From the NCBI GenBank assembly GCA_024683955.1, contig JAIKXS010000017.1, positions 62,001-126,000 of the forward strand: DNA of 64,000 nt, in the 5' to 3' direction. This DNA comes from Desulfovibrio sp. Its GTDB lineage: Bacteria; Desulfobacterota; Desulfovibrionia; Desulfovibrionales; Desulfovibrionaceae. The translations under genes were made by a program, and so were the position numbers. Under the pieces are notes generated by a model, which worked only from the letters and a program-made list of their open reading frames with translations, was not told the origin of the DNA and made no database searches. Positions 27,398-36,026 of the stretch are shown one piece after another. Position 1 is the stretch's first letter, and each line of letters begins with the position of its first letter.

Positions 27398-27628
27398 ATG
27401 AACATCAAGGATATTCTCCGGATTCTTGCCTGCCCAAAATGCCACGGAAATCTCAGTCTCACGGAGGCCGGGGGAGACAAAAAAGGACTCCTCTGTGAAA
27501 GCTGCCAGATCGTCTACCCCATTGAAGATGACATTCCCGTGCTCCTTATCAACAGAGCGCTCTCACTGCAAGAATGGAATGAGGGCAAAACCAGCTGTAC
27601 AGAGGAAACACATTCATGCGAATGCTGA
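27398..27628 (+). CDS. Trm112 family zinc-ribbon protein
   Basis: A 76-residue small protein of the Trm112/YcaR family. Bacterial members are short zinc-ribbon-like proteins, often adjacent to nucleotide or lipid A genes. LACPKC and CESCQIVYPIEDDIPVLL form the four-cysteine centre and the diagnostic tail. The extra C-terminal CTEETHSCEC adds two more cysteines. It overlaps the following phosphodiesterase gene by 13 bp, so the two are co-translated. Confidence 0.88.
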   Translation: MNIKDILRILACPKCHGNLSLTEAGGDKKGLLCESCQIVYPIEDDIPVLLINRALSLQEWNEGKTSCTEETHSCEC

Positions 27629-28179
27629 TAGCATCGGATCTCCACGGATCTCTTTCGAGTCTCAGTTTTCTCGTTGACAAGGCCCGTGAACTAAAGCCCG
27701 ATATGGTGGTACTCCTTGGCGATCTGGTATACCACGGACCGCGCAACCCGCTGCCCGAAGGCTATGACACAAGGAGCGTGCTTGAGAATTTTGCACACAT
27801 AAAAGACGTGACGGGGGCAATGACCGTTGTTCGTGGCAACTGCGACGCGGAAGTCGACATAACCCATCTCCCGTTCCCAGTGGTCGAAAACGCCTGGATC
27901 AACGTCGACGGACTGCAAATATTCGCCAGCCACGGTCACCGTCTTCCCGACGTTTCCCTCATGCCCTACAACATTCCGGACGGCGCCGTACTCCTCCATG
28001 GACACACCCATATTCCCCGTGGCGAGACCGTCCATTGCTTCCATTTCTGGAATCCCGGTTCACTTTCCCTGCCCAAGGGGGGATCGGAACGGAGCTACGC
28101 GCTCTATGAAGAAAGAACCTTCACGGTGTACACCCTGAACGGCAAGAAAGTCCTCTCGCACACGCCGTCTGCCACCTGA
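27616..28179 (+). CDS. yfcE: YfcE family metallophosphodiesterase
   Basis: A 187-residue calcineurin-like phosphodiesterase. All five blocks are present: ASDLHGS (metal), LLGDLVYHGPRN, RGNCDAEVD, SHGHR and LHGHTHIP. The physiological substrate of the family is not settled. ATG at 27616 lies within the end of the preceding Trm112-like gene. It is followed 22 bp later by maf, giving a three-gene operon. Confidence 0.93.
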   Translation: MRMLIASDLHGSLSSLSFLVDKARELKPDMVVLLGDLVYHGPRNPLPEGYDTRSVLENFAHIKDVTGAMTVVRGNCDAEVDITHLPFPVVENAWINVDGLQIFASHGHRLPDVSLMPYNIPDGAVLLHGHTHIPRGETVHCFHFWNPGSLSLPKGGSERSYALYEERTFTVYTLNGKKVLSHTPSAT

Positions 28180-28201
28180 TCCCCGCTCAAAACGCAAGGC
28201 C

Positions 28202-28864
28202 ATGACAAAACTATCACAGTCCGGTCTCTTTCGTCTTCAGGATGAAACATGCCTGATTCTGGCGTCGGCCTCCCCCCGTCGTAAAACATTTTTTGACGGA
28301 CTTGGCGTGCCCTACCGAATCTGCCACAATAGCGACCCGGAAAAAAAACCAAGAAGGGGTGAAAATGCCGAGATATACACAGTGAGGGCGGCCGAGGCAA
28401 AGGCCCTGCGTGTCGCCCGAAACCTCTCGCCCGAGGCATTTCAGGTAAGAACTCTGGCCATTGTCTCCGCGGATACGGTTGTGGGAATAGGTCCACGTAT
28501 CCTCGGCAAACCGGGAACACCAGATAAGGCACTTTCCATGCTGAGGATGCTTTCCGGGAACGAGCACGCCGTCACAACCTCAGTGACTCTTCTTCTCAAA
28601 GATGAATCAGGGGAAAAGATACACTCCTTCACGGACAGCACCCGCGTTTTCTTCCATGCCGTAAGCGAGGACCTGCTCCGGGCCTACGTTTCGACAGGCG
28701 AACCACTCGACAAGGCGGGAGCCTACGCCATACAGGAACAAGGAGCCTTCCTTGTTAAAAAACTTGAAGGCTCCTGGTCAACAGTTGTGGGACTTCCCAT
28801 AGATAGGCTCGTACGGGTTCTTCTTGATCATCGCATTCTACTTCCCGGCCTTGAAAAAGCCTGA
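28202..28864 (+). CDS. maf: Maf family nucleotide pyrophosphatase
   Basis: A 220-residue Maf/HAM1-like house-cleaning pyrophosphatase for non-canonical or pyrimidine nucleoside triphosphates. The signature ILASASPRRKTFFDGLG is at residues 19-35, followed by SADTVVG near 90 and KLEGSWSTVVGLP near the end. The N-terminus has about 12 extra residues compared with short homologues. Last gene of the Trm112-yfcE-maf group. It converges with the HMA-like gene at 28902-29342. Confidence 0.93.
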   Translation: MTKLSQSGLFRLQDETCLILASASPRRKTFFDGLGVPYRICHNSDPEKKPRRGENAEIYTVRAAEAKALRVARNLSPEAFQVRTLAIVSADTVVGIGPRILGKPGTPDKALSMLRMLSGNEHAVTTSVTLLLKDESGEKIHSFTDSTRVFFHAVSEDLLRAYVSTGEPLDKAGAYAIQEQGAFLVKKLEGSWSTVVGLPIDRLVRVLLDHRILLPGLEKA

Positions 28865-28901
28865 GGATACCGCGAAACATCACTGGAGAACCCGGTCGTT
28901 T

Positions 28902-29342
28902 TCAGAGGGCCGTGCGACGTGTCCACACGTGCCGCAGCGTAAAAACGGCGGCAAGTATGGAAATACCCACATGAGCCCTGTCACTTCCCGTAAAGCCGAG
29001 CAGGGCGGCCAATGCGAAAATTCCCATAAGAAAACGCAGTTCAACCTTTCTTGCACTCAGTCCCCCAAAGAAGTCAAATTTCGAAAGAACGAGTTTCCCA
29101 TCATCCTTCCCCGCACCCCATTCAGGAAATTCCTTTTCAAGAGTGTTGCAAAACGTCGAAAGTTTCGTATCTGGATCCAGATAGACGAGAAGTGAACCGG
29201 AACCGGGAACAACATCCCGGATTTTTTTTTGCTTTTTTAAAAAAGCTCTTACCTCTTCCCGACCCTCGCGGCTCTTCAGATGGGGGTGACGCAGGCGGAT
29301 ACGTCCGTCTATGGCGCTCGCAACATAGGAAGGTGTCATCAT
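28902..29342 (-). CDS. HMA-like (HMA_2) membrane protein without CxxC
   Basis: A 146-residue protein with a ferredoxin-like HMA-type N-terminal domain that lacks the usual CxxC metal site. The conserved opening is DGRIRLRHPHL, and VVPGSGSLLVYLDP closes the domain near residue 60. One or two hydrophobic helices follow (FLMGIFALAALLGFTG, VGISILAAVF). Two other proteins of this locus (30356 and 32507) carry the same kind of domain. ATG at 29342 is preferred because GGAGG lies five bases upstream. It is transcribed away from the ATPase. Metal handling is inferred from the neighbours and domain. Confidence 0.8.
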   Translation of the reverse strand: MMTPSYVASAIDGRIRLRHPHLKSREGREEVRAFLKKQKKIRDVVPGSGSLLVYLDPDTKLSTFCNTLEKEFPEWGAGKDDGKLVLSKFDFFGGLSARKVELRFLMGIFALAALLGFTGSDRAHVGISILAAVFTLRHVWTRRTAL

Positions 29343-29381
29343 GGAAGCCTCCATAAATTTTGAAATCCGTTTTCTTTTTCC

Positions 29382-29410
29382 TTGACAGGGCTGTCCCTGC
29401 AGACTATCAT
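29382..29410 (+). promoter_or_regulatory. Sigma-70 promoter with an inverted repeat in the spacer
   Basis: TTGACA (29382-29387), exactly 17 nt, then TATCAT (29405-29410). The dyad CAGGG-CTGT-CCCTG (29386-29399) overlaps the -35 end and spacer, a good place for a repressor or MerR-type activator. The first gene rightward starts 310 bp later, so a long leader or another transcript is implied. Confidence 0.6.
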
Positions 29411-29689
29411 CGAAAAAAATTTAGTAAATAGCCAATGTATTGTCAACTTATTACCTTTTTATATGACACAGAAGTTCATTTTAAACTTCGTAATTCTTTA
29501 CAAAAAGATGAAAATAACTTTCTTTTTGCTTCGTTATAATACGTCTCAAGAATGCAATATACAGCAAACCTCCATACAAAAAAATAATCACAAAAATGAA
29601 TATCACAATCATTTTGCAATAAAAAATGCAATAAAAAAAATTTTTTTTATCTAAACTTGCATTTTGCAGAAATCTATGCTTAGATATCC

Positions 29690-29707
29690 TTACTGCTGTT
29701 GCAGTAA
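29690..29707 (+). promoter_or_regulatory. Dyad next to the ribosome binding site of the 85-residue gene
   Basis: TTACTGC (29690-29696) and GCAGTAA (29701-29707) form a perfect 7-bp stem with loop TGTT. It ends 2 nt before AGGAGG. It could be an RNA hairpin affecting translation or an operator. Confidence 0.5.
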
Positions 29708-29720
29708 TAGGAGGTTCAAT

Positions 29721-29978
29721 ATGAACGATGGCTTGAAATACGGTCTTTTTTTGGCTGCCGGCATCGCCCTGGGCGCCATTGGTGTAGTATGTGCAAGCAG
29801 GGGGAAACTCGACCTGCGCCCTGCAGCGGCTGATCTTTTAAGCCGTGGTATGGATGTAAAAGACGCCATTATGGGCAAAGTTGAGGCGCTGAAGGAAGAC
29901 ATGGAGGACATGGCGGCGGCAGCAAAGCAAAAGTCCGACAAACGCAAGGCCTCTCAGATGGCCGATGAAAACGCCTAG
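29721..29978 (+). CDS. Small single-pass membrane protein, PacL-like accessory candidate
   Basis: An 85-residue protein starting after AGGAGGTTCAAT. One N-terminal membrane helix (YGLFLAAGIALGAIGVVCA) lies at about 7-25, followed by an amphipathic, charged helix rich in Asp, Glu, Lys and Ala (DVKDAIMGKVEALKEDMEDM). This is the architecture of PacL/DUF1490-type partners of mycobacterial P-type ATPases. There is no recognisable C-terminal metal-binding motif. It precedes the ATPase by about 380 bp and has its own terminator, so the functional link is by position and architecture only. A YtxH-like stress protein is an alternative. Confidence 0.72.
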   Translation: MNDGLKYGLFLAAGIALGAIGVVCASRGKLDLRPAAADLLSRGMDVKDAIMGKVEALKEDMEDMAAAAKQKSDKRKASQMADENA

Positions 29979-30064
29979 ACCTCGGCCGTAGGCGACGAAA
30001 TAACACGACAGAAAATTCCGCGTCCCAATCTTGTCACGGGACATGCTGACACACGTCATTATTC

Positions 30065-30106
30065 GGTTCCGGGCGACAGCAACGTCGCCCCGAACCATGT
30101 TTTCTA
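30065..30106 (+). terminator. Intrinsic terminator after the 85-residue gene
   Basis: GGTTC and GGGCGAC (30065-30077) pair with GTCGCCC and GAACC (30084-30096) with one C-C mismatch. ATGTTTTCT follows. Confidence 0.65.
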
Positions 30107-30264
30107 AACCTTTTAACCACATCTAGAACGACGCAAAACCTGCTCTAGTATGATCTTGAACAGCGTAAAAACCGCATCACAATTAGTATTGCGGCGTACA
30201 GATAACGGATGTCAGGTTCTGCAAAGTCTTCTTCGCAGGCGACGTATTTTCCCCGGAAAGAACA

Positions 30265-30300
30265 AAGACCATTCGGAACGACTGGACTCCGAATGGTCTT
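30265..30300. repeat. Dispersed palindrome copy 4, with compensatory change
   Basis: AAGACCATTCGGA (30265-30277) pairs perfectly with TCCGAATGGTCTT (30288-30300). The A-T pair of the other three copies is replaced by G-C in both arms, preserving the helix. No U-tract follows on the plus strand. Confidence 0.85.
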
Positions 30301-30355
30301 CGCTGTGTGTTGCCGGATGAAGCAGCGCGTTTATTCATGATAATCGGGAGAGGAA

Positions 30356-32467
30356 ATGGCCTTTTACATCGTACATGAACTTAAGAAACTGAAGACCGAA
30401 AAAGACGGCAGAATACGTGTCCGTGCAAATACAGCGCTTCCGGCACAGGCAGCCTATGATATTGCACAAAAACTGCAGGATATTTCGGGAATTTCCGCTG
30501 TATCATGTACTCCGCGCGTTGGCAGTTTTCTTTTCTTCTACGACAGTCCCAAAAGCCGCACTCAAGCTCTCAAGCTCCTAGCGGCCAACGAAAAGCTGCC
30601 TGCGTTCAAAAAACTCCGCGGCCAAGAAGTCGCCGAAAAAAACGGTATTGAAAAATTCTTCCCTCTCTTCCGTTTTCTCTTTATACGTCCTTTTCTCCCG
30701 ATCTCCCTACGCATGGTGACGGCCACGCTGCACGCCATTCCCTTTATTCTGAAAGGCATCGGCGCCCTCCTGCGAGGAAAGCTCTGTGTGGAGGTCCTTG
30801 ACGCCTCAGCCATTGCTGCTTCGCTCTATTTGCGTGATTTCCGCACGGTATCCCTTCTGACGCTTCTTCTTGGTCTTGGCGACACCCTCGCCGAATGGAC
30901 GCGCCAGCACTCACTCGATTCTCTGGCAGAAAGTCTCACGCTCAACGTGGCAACCGTCTGGCGGAAAGTCAATGGCACCGAGGTCTCGACGCCCCTCAAC
31001 AAGATCAAGAAAGGAGACCTTGTCGTTGTGCGCTCAGGCTCATCTATTCCGGTCGACGGCATTGTGGCCGAAGGCGTCGGCGTTGTGAACCAGTCCTCCA
31101 TGACGGGTGAACCCATCGGCGTCAAACGCGAGGTGGGGGGAGCCGTCTTTGCGGGCACTGTCATGGAAGAAGGGGAGATCGTCATCAAAGTGACCAAGGT
31201 TGGCGATGAGACACGCTTCCGCCAGGTCGCTACATTCATTGAAGAATCCGAGGCACTGAAGGCCGGGATCCAGGGAAAAAGTGAACGGCTTGCCGACATG
31301 GCCGTTCCCTTCACCTTTGCCCTTGCCGGCATCGTCTATCTTGTGACGAGAAACTTTATGAGGGCCGCATCGGTGCTCCTTGTCGACTATTCCTGCGCCC
31401 TCAAGCTCGCGACCCCGCTTGCCGTTCTAGCCTCTATGCGTGAAGGCACAAGTCACGGTATCGTCATCAAGGGCGGACGGTACCTCGAGGCTCTGAATGA
31501 GGCGGATACCGTTGTCTTTGACAAGACAGGAACCCTCACGAACGCGAGTCCGGTCGTGGCGGACGTCATCCCCTGTGAGGGGCATAACCGTCAGGAGGTC
31601 CTGCGCATCATGGCCTGCCTTGAAGAGCACTTTCCCCATCCAGTGGCCCGAGCTGTTGTCAAAAAGGCCCAGGAGGAAAATCTCATCCACGAAGAGGAGC
31701 ACGCCCAGGTTGAATACATCGTTGCCCACGGCGTAGCCTCATCCCTGCACGGAAAGAAGCTCCTTGTCGGAAGCCGCCACTATGTGGAATCTGATGAGAA
31801 CATCGACGTAAGCCCCCTTGCGAAGGAAATACAGGAACAGGCCGAACTTGGACGCTCACTTCTCTATATGGCCGAGGAAGGCAAACTGGCCGGCATTGTG
31901 GCCATTGAGGATCCTCTTCGTGATGAGGCGGTCGATGTGATCAGGAAACTGCGTCAGGAAGGTTTCAACCGGATCGTCATGCTTACGGGCGACGATACGC
32001 GTACGGCAAACGCCATCGCATTACGCGCGGGGATTACAGAATTTAAGGCGGAGGTGCTCCCCACGGACAAGGCCGATGTGGTCAAGGCCCTCACGGATGA
32101 AGGGTGCAAGGTTCTCATGGTCGGCGACGGAATAAATGATGCCCCCGCCCTTTCGACGGCCCATGTGGGCGTGGCCATGATCGACGGAACGGATCTCGCG
32201 AGGGAAGTTGCGAATGTGCTGCTGACCAAGCCCGATCTTAACGGTCTGATCAGTGCGCGCCGTCTTGCCCGTTCAACCATGCGGCGCATTCATACGAATT
32301 TTGGGGCAACCCTTATCCTCAACAGCATCTTCCTCGCCGGAGGGCTCTTTAACATTCTTCCCGCCGGGACATCTGCCGTTCTCCATAACATGACAACCCT
32401 TCTTATCTCTCTTAACGCCATGAGACCCCATTTGCATCCTCTGGCCCTGCCCTTTGGAAAGAAATAA
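30356..32467 (+). CDS. P1B-type metal-transporting ATPase (CtpC-like)
   Basis: A 703-residue heavy-metal P-type ATPase. The N-terminus is an HMA-like domain without cysteines (DGRIRVRANTAL near 17-28; GSFLFFYD near 59). The actuator domain contains SMTGEP near 249. The phosphorylation site is DKTGTLTN near 388, nucleotide-binding FPHPVARA near 427 and the hinge GDGINDAPALS near 590. The membrane metal-site motif is DYSCALKLATPL (near 344) instead of CPC, which I recall from manganese/zinc-type CtpC and CtpV-like pumps rather than copper pumps. Metal specificity is not established. Starts at ATG after GGGAGAGGAA. The next gene follows 39 bp later. Confidence 0.92.
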   Translation: MAFYIVHELKKLKTEKDGRIRVRANTALPAQAAYDIAQKLQDISGISAVSCTPRVGSFLFFYDSPKSRTQALKLLAANEKLPAFKKLRGQEVAEKNGIEKFFPLFRFLFIRPFLPISLRMVTATLHAIPFILKGIGALLRGKLCVEVLDASAIAASLYLRDFRTVSLLTLLLGLGDTLAEWTRQHSLDSLAESLTLNVATVWRKVNGTEVSTPLNKIKKGDLVVVRSGSSIPVDGIVAEGVGVVNQSSMTGEPIGVKREVGGAVFAGTVMEEGEIVIKVTKVGDETRFRQVATFIEESEALKAGIQGKSERLADMAVPFTFALAGIVYLVTRNFMRAASVLLVDYSCALKLATPLAVLASMREGTSHGIVIKGGRYLEALNEADTVVFDKTGTLTNASPVVADVIPCEGHNRQEVLRIMACLEEHFPHPVARAVVKKAQEENLIHEEEHAQVEYIVAHGVASSLHGKKLLVGSRHYVESDENIDVSPLAKEIQEQAELGRSLLYMAEEGKLAGIVAIEDPLRDEAVDVIRKLRQEGFNRIVMLTGDDTRTANAIALRAGITEFKAEVLPTDKADVVKALTDEGCKVLMVGDGINDAPALSTAHVGVAMIDGTDLAREVANVLLTKPDLNGLISARRLARSTMRRIHTNFGATLILNSIFLAGGLFNILPAGTSAVLHNMTTLLISLNAMRPHLHPLALPFGKK

Positions 32468-32506
32468 CAAGGTACATGGCACCATCTGAAAGACAAGGAA
32501 TGCCGC

Positions 32507-32794
32507 ATGAATCTCGCGCTGCTCAAATACGTGAAAAGTTTTTCCGACGGGCGGGTACGTATCCGCCATCCCGCGTTGCACAGCGAAGGAACGGCAAAAA
32601 CCGCCCAGCAGGAAATGCAAAAGACCCACGGAGTGGAACGCGTTGATTACAATACGGTAAGCGGCTCGCTCCTCATTCTTTACGACAGCGACATTCTCTC
32701 GAAGGATCAACTTATAGCGATGGGGGAAGCCTGGGCCGCGTATTTAAACGCCGTGCAGCAAAAAAAAGAGGCGTCACCGCCTGTTTTTGCCTGA
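32507..32794 (+). CDS. Small HMA-like (HMA_2) protein downstream of the ATPase
   Basis: A 95-residue soluble protein consisting of one HMA-like domain with no CxxC. FSDGRVRIRHPALHS near the N-terminus and VSGSLLILYDSD near residue 60 match the domains of the neighbouring ATPase and of the 28902-29342 protein. It lies 39 bp after the ATPase and ends at the terminator 32847-32874, so it is co-transcribed. It may deliver metal to, or regulate, the pump; this is inference. Confidence 0.82.
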   Translation: MNLALLKYVKSFSDGRVRIRHPALHSEGTAKTAQQEMQKTHGVERVDYNTVSGSLLILYDSDILSKDQLIAMGEAWAAYLNAVQQKKEASPPVFA

Positions 32795-32846
32795 GTCGTA
32801 CCCGGAGATCCCTCCGGAACGCTGACACTCATACTCTTGACCGCTT

Positions 32847-32874
32847 AACGCCCCGGAAACGGGGCGTTTCTTTT
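32847..32874 (+). terminator. Intrinsic terminator of the ATPase operon
   Basis: AACGCCCCG (32847-32855) pairs perfectly with CGGGGCGTT (32860-32868) across a GAAA tetraloop. TTTCTTTT tail. Confidence 0.9.
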
Positions 32875-32942
32875 GCCCGGACCGAAAAGGCAGGTGAAAC
32901 CAAGAAGCTGAAAAATGCCTGCCGTGGGGACAGGAACTCAAA

Positions 32943-35900
32943 TTATCTTGTAGCGCGCCTCCGGAGACGGTCAAGAAAAAGATAGACCACGGGCGTTGTG
33001 TAGAGGGTCAGCAGTTGGCTCACAAGAAGCCCCCCAACAATGGTAATGCCGAGGGGCTGTCGCAGCTCGGCCCCGTCCCCCTGGCCCAGAGCCAGGGGAA
33101 TAGCCCCGAAAACCGCAGCCGCTGTCGTCATCATAATGGGACGAAAGCGCAGCCGGCACGCTTCGTAAATGGCTTTTTCAGGGGGAAGATTCCTGCTGCG
33201 GGAGGCATCAATGGCAAAATCAACCATCATAATGGCATTTTTCTTCACAATGCCGGCAAGAAGGAGGACACCGATCAGGGCAATGACGCTGAATTCCTTG
33301 CCGCAGAGAAAAAGCGCCAAAAGCGCACCGATGCCGGCTGAGGGTACGGTTGAAAGAATTGTCAGCGGATGGATCAGACTTTCGTAGAGAATCCCGAGGA
33401 CTATATAGAGCAGCAGAAGGGCTGAAATGATAAGAAGTATCTGGCTTGAAAACGTATCCGTAAACATTTTCGCCGTTCCCTGGAAGCTTCCTACGATGCG
33501 AGGCGGCATCCCGATCTGTACGCGAACGTCCTCAATACTGTTTTTGGCATCGGACAGTGAAAACCCGTCGGCAAGATTGAAAGAAACCGTCACGGCAGCA
33601 AACTGTCCCTGATGCGCCACGCTGAGGGGGGCGTACGAACGCGTTACGCGGGCAACGGAAAGCAGGGGAACAGGTCCGGAGGGACCAGGCAGGAACACCT
33701 TTTCAAAGCTCTCGGGGCCCTCAAGATAAGGTTCGTCAAACTCAAGAACAACCTTGTACTGATTTTTATCAAGATAGATGGTTGAAATCTGACGCTGGCC
33801 AAAGGCATTGTTCAGGACGTTATCCACATCCTGCATGGAAAGACCAAGGGCCCGAACCCTGTCGCGGTCCACGACAAGTTCCGTCTCCTGTGCCCGGTCC
33901 TCCATGTCTGTATCCACATCCTTGAAGCCCTTGCAGGCACGGAGAGCCTCCGCAAGTTTCCCTCCCCACAGCTTCAACTCAGAGAAATCATCAGCCTGTA
34001 TGGTATACTGATACTGTGACCGGGCACTGCGCCCTCCCATCATGATATCCTGGGCAGGTCTCATAAAGATCTGAACTCCGGGCTCCGTGTCAAGACGTGC
34101 CCGAAGCCGTCCTATGACCTGCATGACACCTTCCTTCCGTTCCGAAAGCGGCTTCAGGGTGATGAAGATAGCGCCTCCGCCACGATTGCCTGAAAAATGC
34201 ATGGACACCTGATCAACAGACCTGTCATTCTGTATGACCCCGCATAAGCGCGTCAGTTTCGCACTCATTGACTGAAATGAAGCACTTTGATCCGTCCGCA
34301 GACTCCCCATGACTACACCGGTATCCTGAAGGGGAAAAAATCCCTTGGGGATGACGACAAAGAAAAGGATCTGTACGACAATAACCAGAAAAAGCACCGA
34401 AAGAGTCCGGACGGGATGACGCAGAACCGAACGCAGACTTCGCATATAGGCCCTGTGCAGAGAGGCAAGGGACGCTTTGCAAAATCCGTAGAAATGGTGA
34501 AGCAGGCCTTTTTTTTCGTTCTCTTCCCCTCTTTCAAGGAAGGTCGCACACATCATGGGCGTCGTCATAAGGGAAATAAGCATGGAAAACAGAACGGCGC
34601 AGGTCAGAACAACGGCAAACTCCTTGAAAAGACGACCAATATAGCCTCCAAGAAGCAGTATTGGCAAAAAAACGGCTACAAGGGAAAGGGAAATGGAAAT
34701 TACTGTAAATCCAACTTCCCGTGAGCCAGCAACAGCACTTTCGTACGCGCTTTTTCCCATTTCCCTGTGCCGCATGCAGTTCTCGAGCACCACAATGGCA
34801 TCATCCACCACAAAGCCCGTGCTCACTGTCAGCGCCATAAGGGAAAGGTTGTCGAGACTGAAACCAGCAAGGTACATCACGGCGAAGGTTGCGATGAGGG
34901 AAACCGGCGCCGCCACGGCCGGAATGACCGTTGCCCGCAGGCTTTGCAAAAAACAAAAGGTTACAAGGACCACAAGCAACACGGCAATGCAGAGACTCTT
35001 CTCCACCTCGCTCAGGGAAGCACGAATGGTTATGGAGCGGTCTGTACGCAGTCTCAACGAGACACTGGCAGGCATCCAGCTCTGAAGGGTCGGCAAAAGG
35101 GCCTTCACCCTGTCTACGGTGGCGATGATATTGCCTCCCGTTGAGAGAAATACAATAAGAAGGACAGCTGGTTCACCATTGGCCAGGGCCATGGTCCGCG
35201 TATTCTGTGCTGACTCACTGCACCGCGCAACATCCCCGAGACGCAAAACCCGGCCGTCATGGACACGAAGAACGATGTTCTCGTAGTCGGATGGGGACGT
35301 AAGCTGGTCGCTCGCATCAAGCATCCAAAAATGGTCGCTGTTTTCGAGCATGCCCTTGGGAATAAAGGCGTTGGCCGCAACAAGGGCCGCACGGACGTCC
35401 TCGCTTGACAGATGTGCCCGGTTCAGCCCGTCCGGGTCAAGCTGCACACGTATGGCAGGCATGGCACCGCCGCCGACCGTCACTTCCCCGACTCCCTCGA
35501 TCTGGCTTATTTTCTGGGCAAGAATGGTGGAGGCAAGATCGTAGAGTTGCGTCCTTGTGTGAAGGGGGGAAGTGAGAGAGAGTATCATGATGGGAGCTCC
35601 CGCGGGATTAAATTTGCGGTAGCTCGGATTTTGGGGCATGGAGGGCAGACTGCCCGCAGCCGCATTAATGGCTCCCTGCACATCACGAGCCGCCCCGTCC
35701 GCGTTGCGACTCAGATCAAACTGCATGACAACGTTTGTTGACCCCTGGCCACTCGAGGAGGTCATTTCCGTTATGCCGGCGATACGTCCCATGGCCCGTT
35801 CAAGGGGCGTTGCAACCGTGGCCGCCATGGTTTCGGGACTGGCGCCAGGCAGGGATGCCCTCACCATGACAACGGGGAAGTCAATGGATGGAAGAGGTGC

Positions 35901-36026
35901 CACGGGCAAAAGACGCAACGCCACAAGTCCGGCAAGAGTCAGGGCAAGAGTCAGGAGGGTCGTTGCCACGGGCCTCGCAATAAAGAAGGCAGAAAAGCCA
36001 AAGGCAAGACGACCTGTCCGGTTCAT
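32943..36026 (-). CDS. mdtC: RND multidrug efflux permease, MdtC-like
   Basis: A 1027-residue inner-membrane proton-driven efflux pump subunit of the HAE1/RND family. Twelve membrane segments and two large periplasmic loops are evident from the hydrophobicity. The N-terminal [20 protein letters not shown] and transmembrane-4 proton-relay pair [17 protein letters not shown] (two aspartates) are intact. It overlaps the start of the second permease gene by 4 bp, the arrangement of heteromultimeric MdtBC. Last gene of the leftward operon; its stop is 69 bp from the terminator of the rightward ATPase operon. MdtC rather than MdtB is by position and N-terminal similarity. Confidence 0.9.
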   Translation of the reverse strand: MNRTGRLAFGFSAFFIARPVATTLLTLALTLAGLVALRLLPVAPLPSIDFPVVMVRASLPGASPETMAATVATPLERAMGRIAGITEMTSSSGQGSTNVVMQFDLSRNADGAARDVQGAINAAAGSLPSMPQNPSYRKFNPAGAPIMILSLTSPLHTRTQLYDLASTILAQKISQIEGVGEVTVGGGAMPAIRVQLDPDGLNRAHLSSEDVRAALVAANAFIPKGMLENSDHFWMLDASDQLTSPSDYENIVLRVHDGRVLRLGDVARCSESAQNTRTMALANGEPAVLLIVFLSTGGNIIATVDRVKALLPTLQSWMPASVSLRLRTDRSITIRASLSEVEKSLCIAVLLVVLVTFCFLQSLRATVIPAVAAPVSLIATFAVMYLAGFSLDNLSLMALTVSTGFVVDDAIVVLENCMRHREMGKSAYESAVAGSREVGFTVISISLSLVAVFLPILLLGGYIGRLFKEFAVVLTCAVLFSMLISLMTTPMMCATFLERGEENEKKGLLHHFYGFCKASLASLHRAYMRSLRSVLRHPVRTLSVLFLVIVVQILFFVVIPKGFFPLQDTGVVMGSLRTDQSASFQSMSAKLTRLCGVIQNDRSVDQVSMHFSGNRGGGAIFITLKPLSERKEGVMQVIGRLRARLDTEPGVQIFMRPAQDIMMGGRSARSQYQYTIQADDFSELKLWGGKLAEALRACKGFKDVDTDMEDRAQETELVVDRDRVRALGLSMQDVDNVLNNAFGQRQISTIYLDKNQYKVVLEFDEPYLEGPESFEKVFLPGPSGPVPLLSVARVTRSYAPLSVAHQGQFAAVTVSFNLADGFSLSDAKNSIEDVRVQIGMPPRIVGSFQGTAKMFTDTFSSQILLIISALLLLYIVLGILYESLIHPLTILSTVPSAGIGALLALFLCGKEFSVIALIGVLLLAGIVKKNAIMMVDFAIDASRSRNLPPEKAIYEACRLRFRPIMMTTAAAVFGAIPLALGQGDGAELRQPLGITIVGGLLVSQLLTLYTTPVVYLFLDRLRRRATR

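Larger units (their letters stand above)
29343..29720. other. AT-rich regulatory region of the metal-transport locus
   Basis: Very AT-rich and non-coding; the reading frame at 29382-29654 is low-complexity and lacks a ribosome binding site. It holds a strong promoter with an inverted repeat in its spacer (29382-29410) and a second dyad before the 85-residue gene (29690-29707). Confidence 0.6.
29979..30355. other. Intergenic region before the P-type ATPase
   Basis: No gene. It contains the terminator of the 85-residue gene (30065-30106) and palindrome copy 4 (30265-30300), which ends 55 bp before the ATPase start. Confidence 0.5.
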
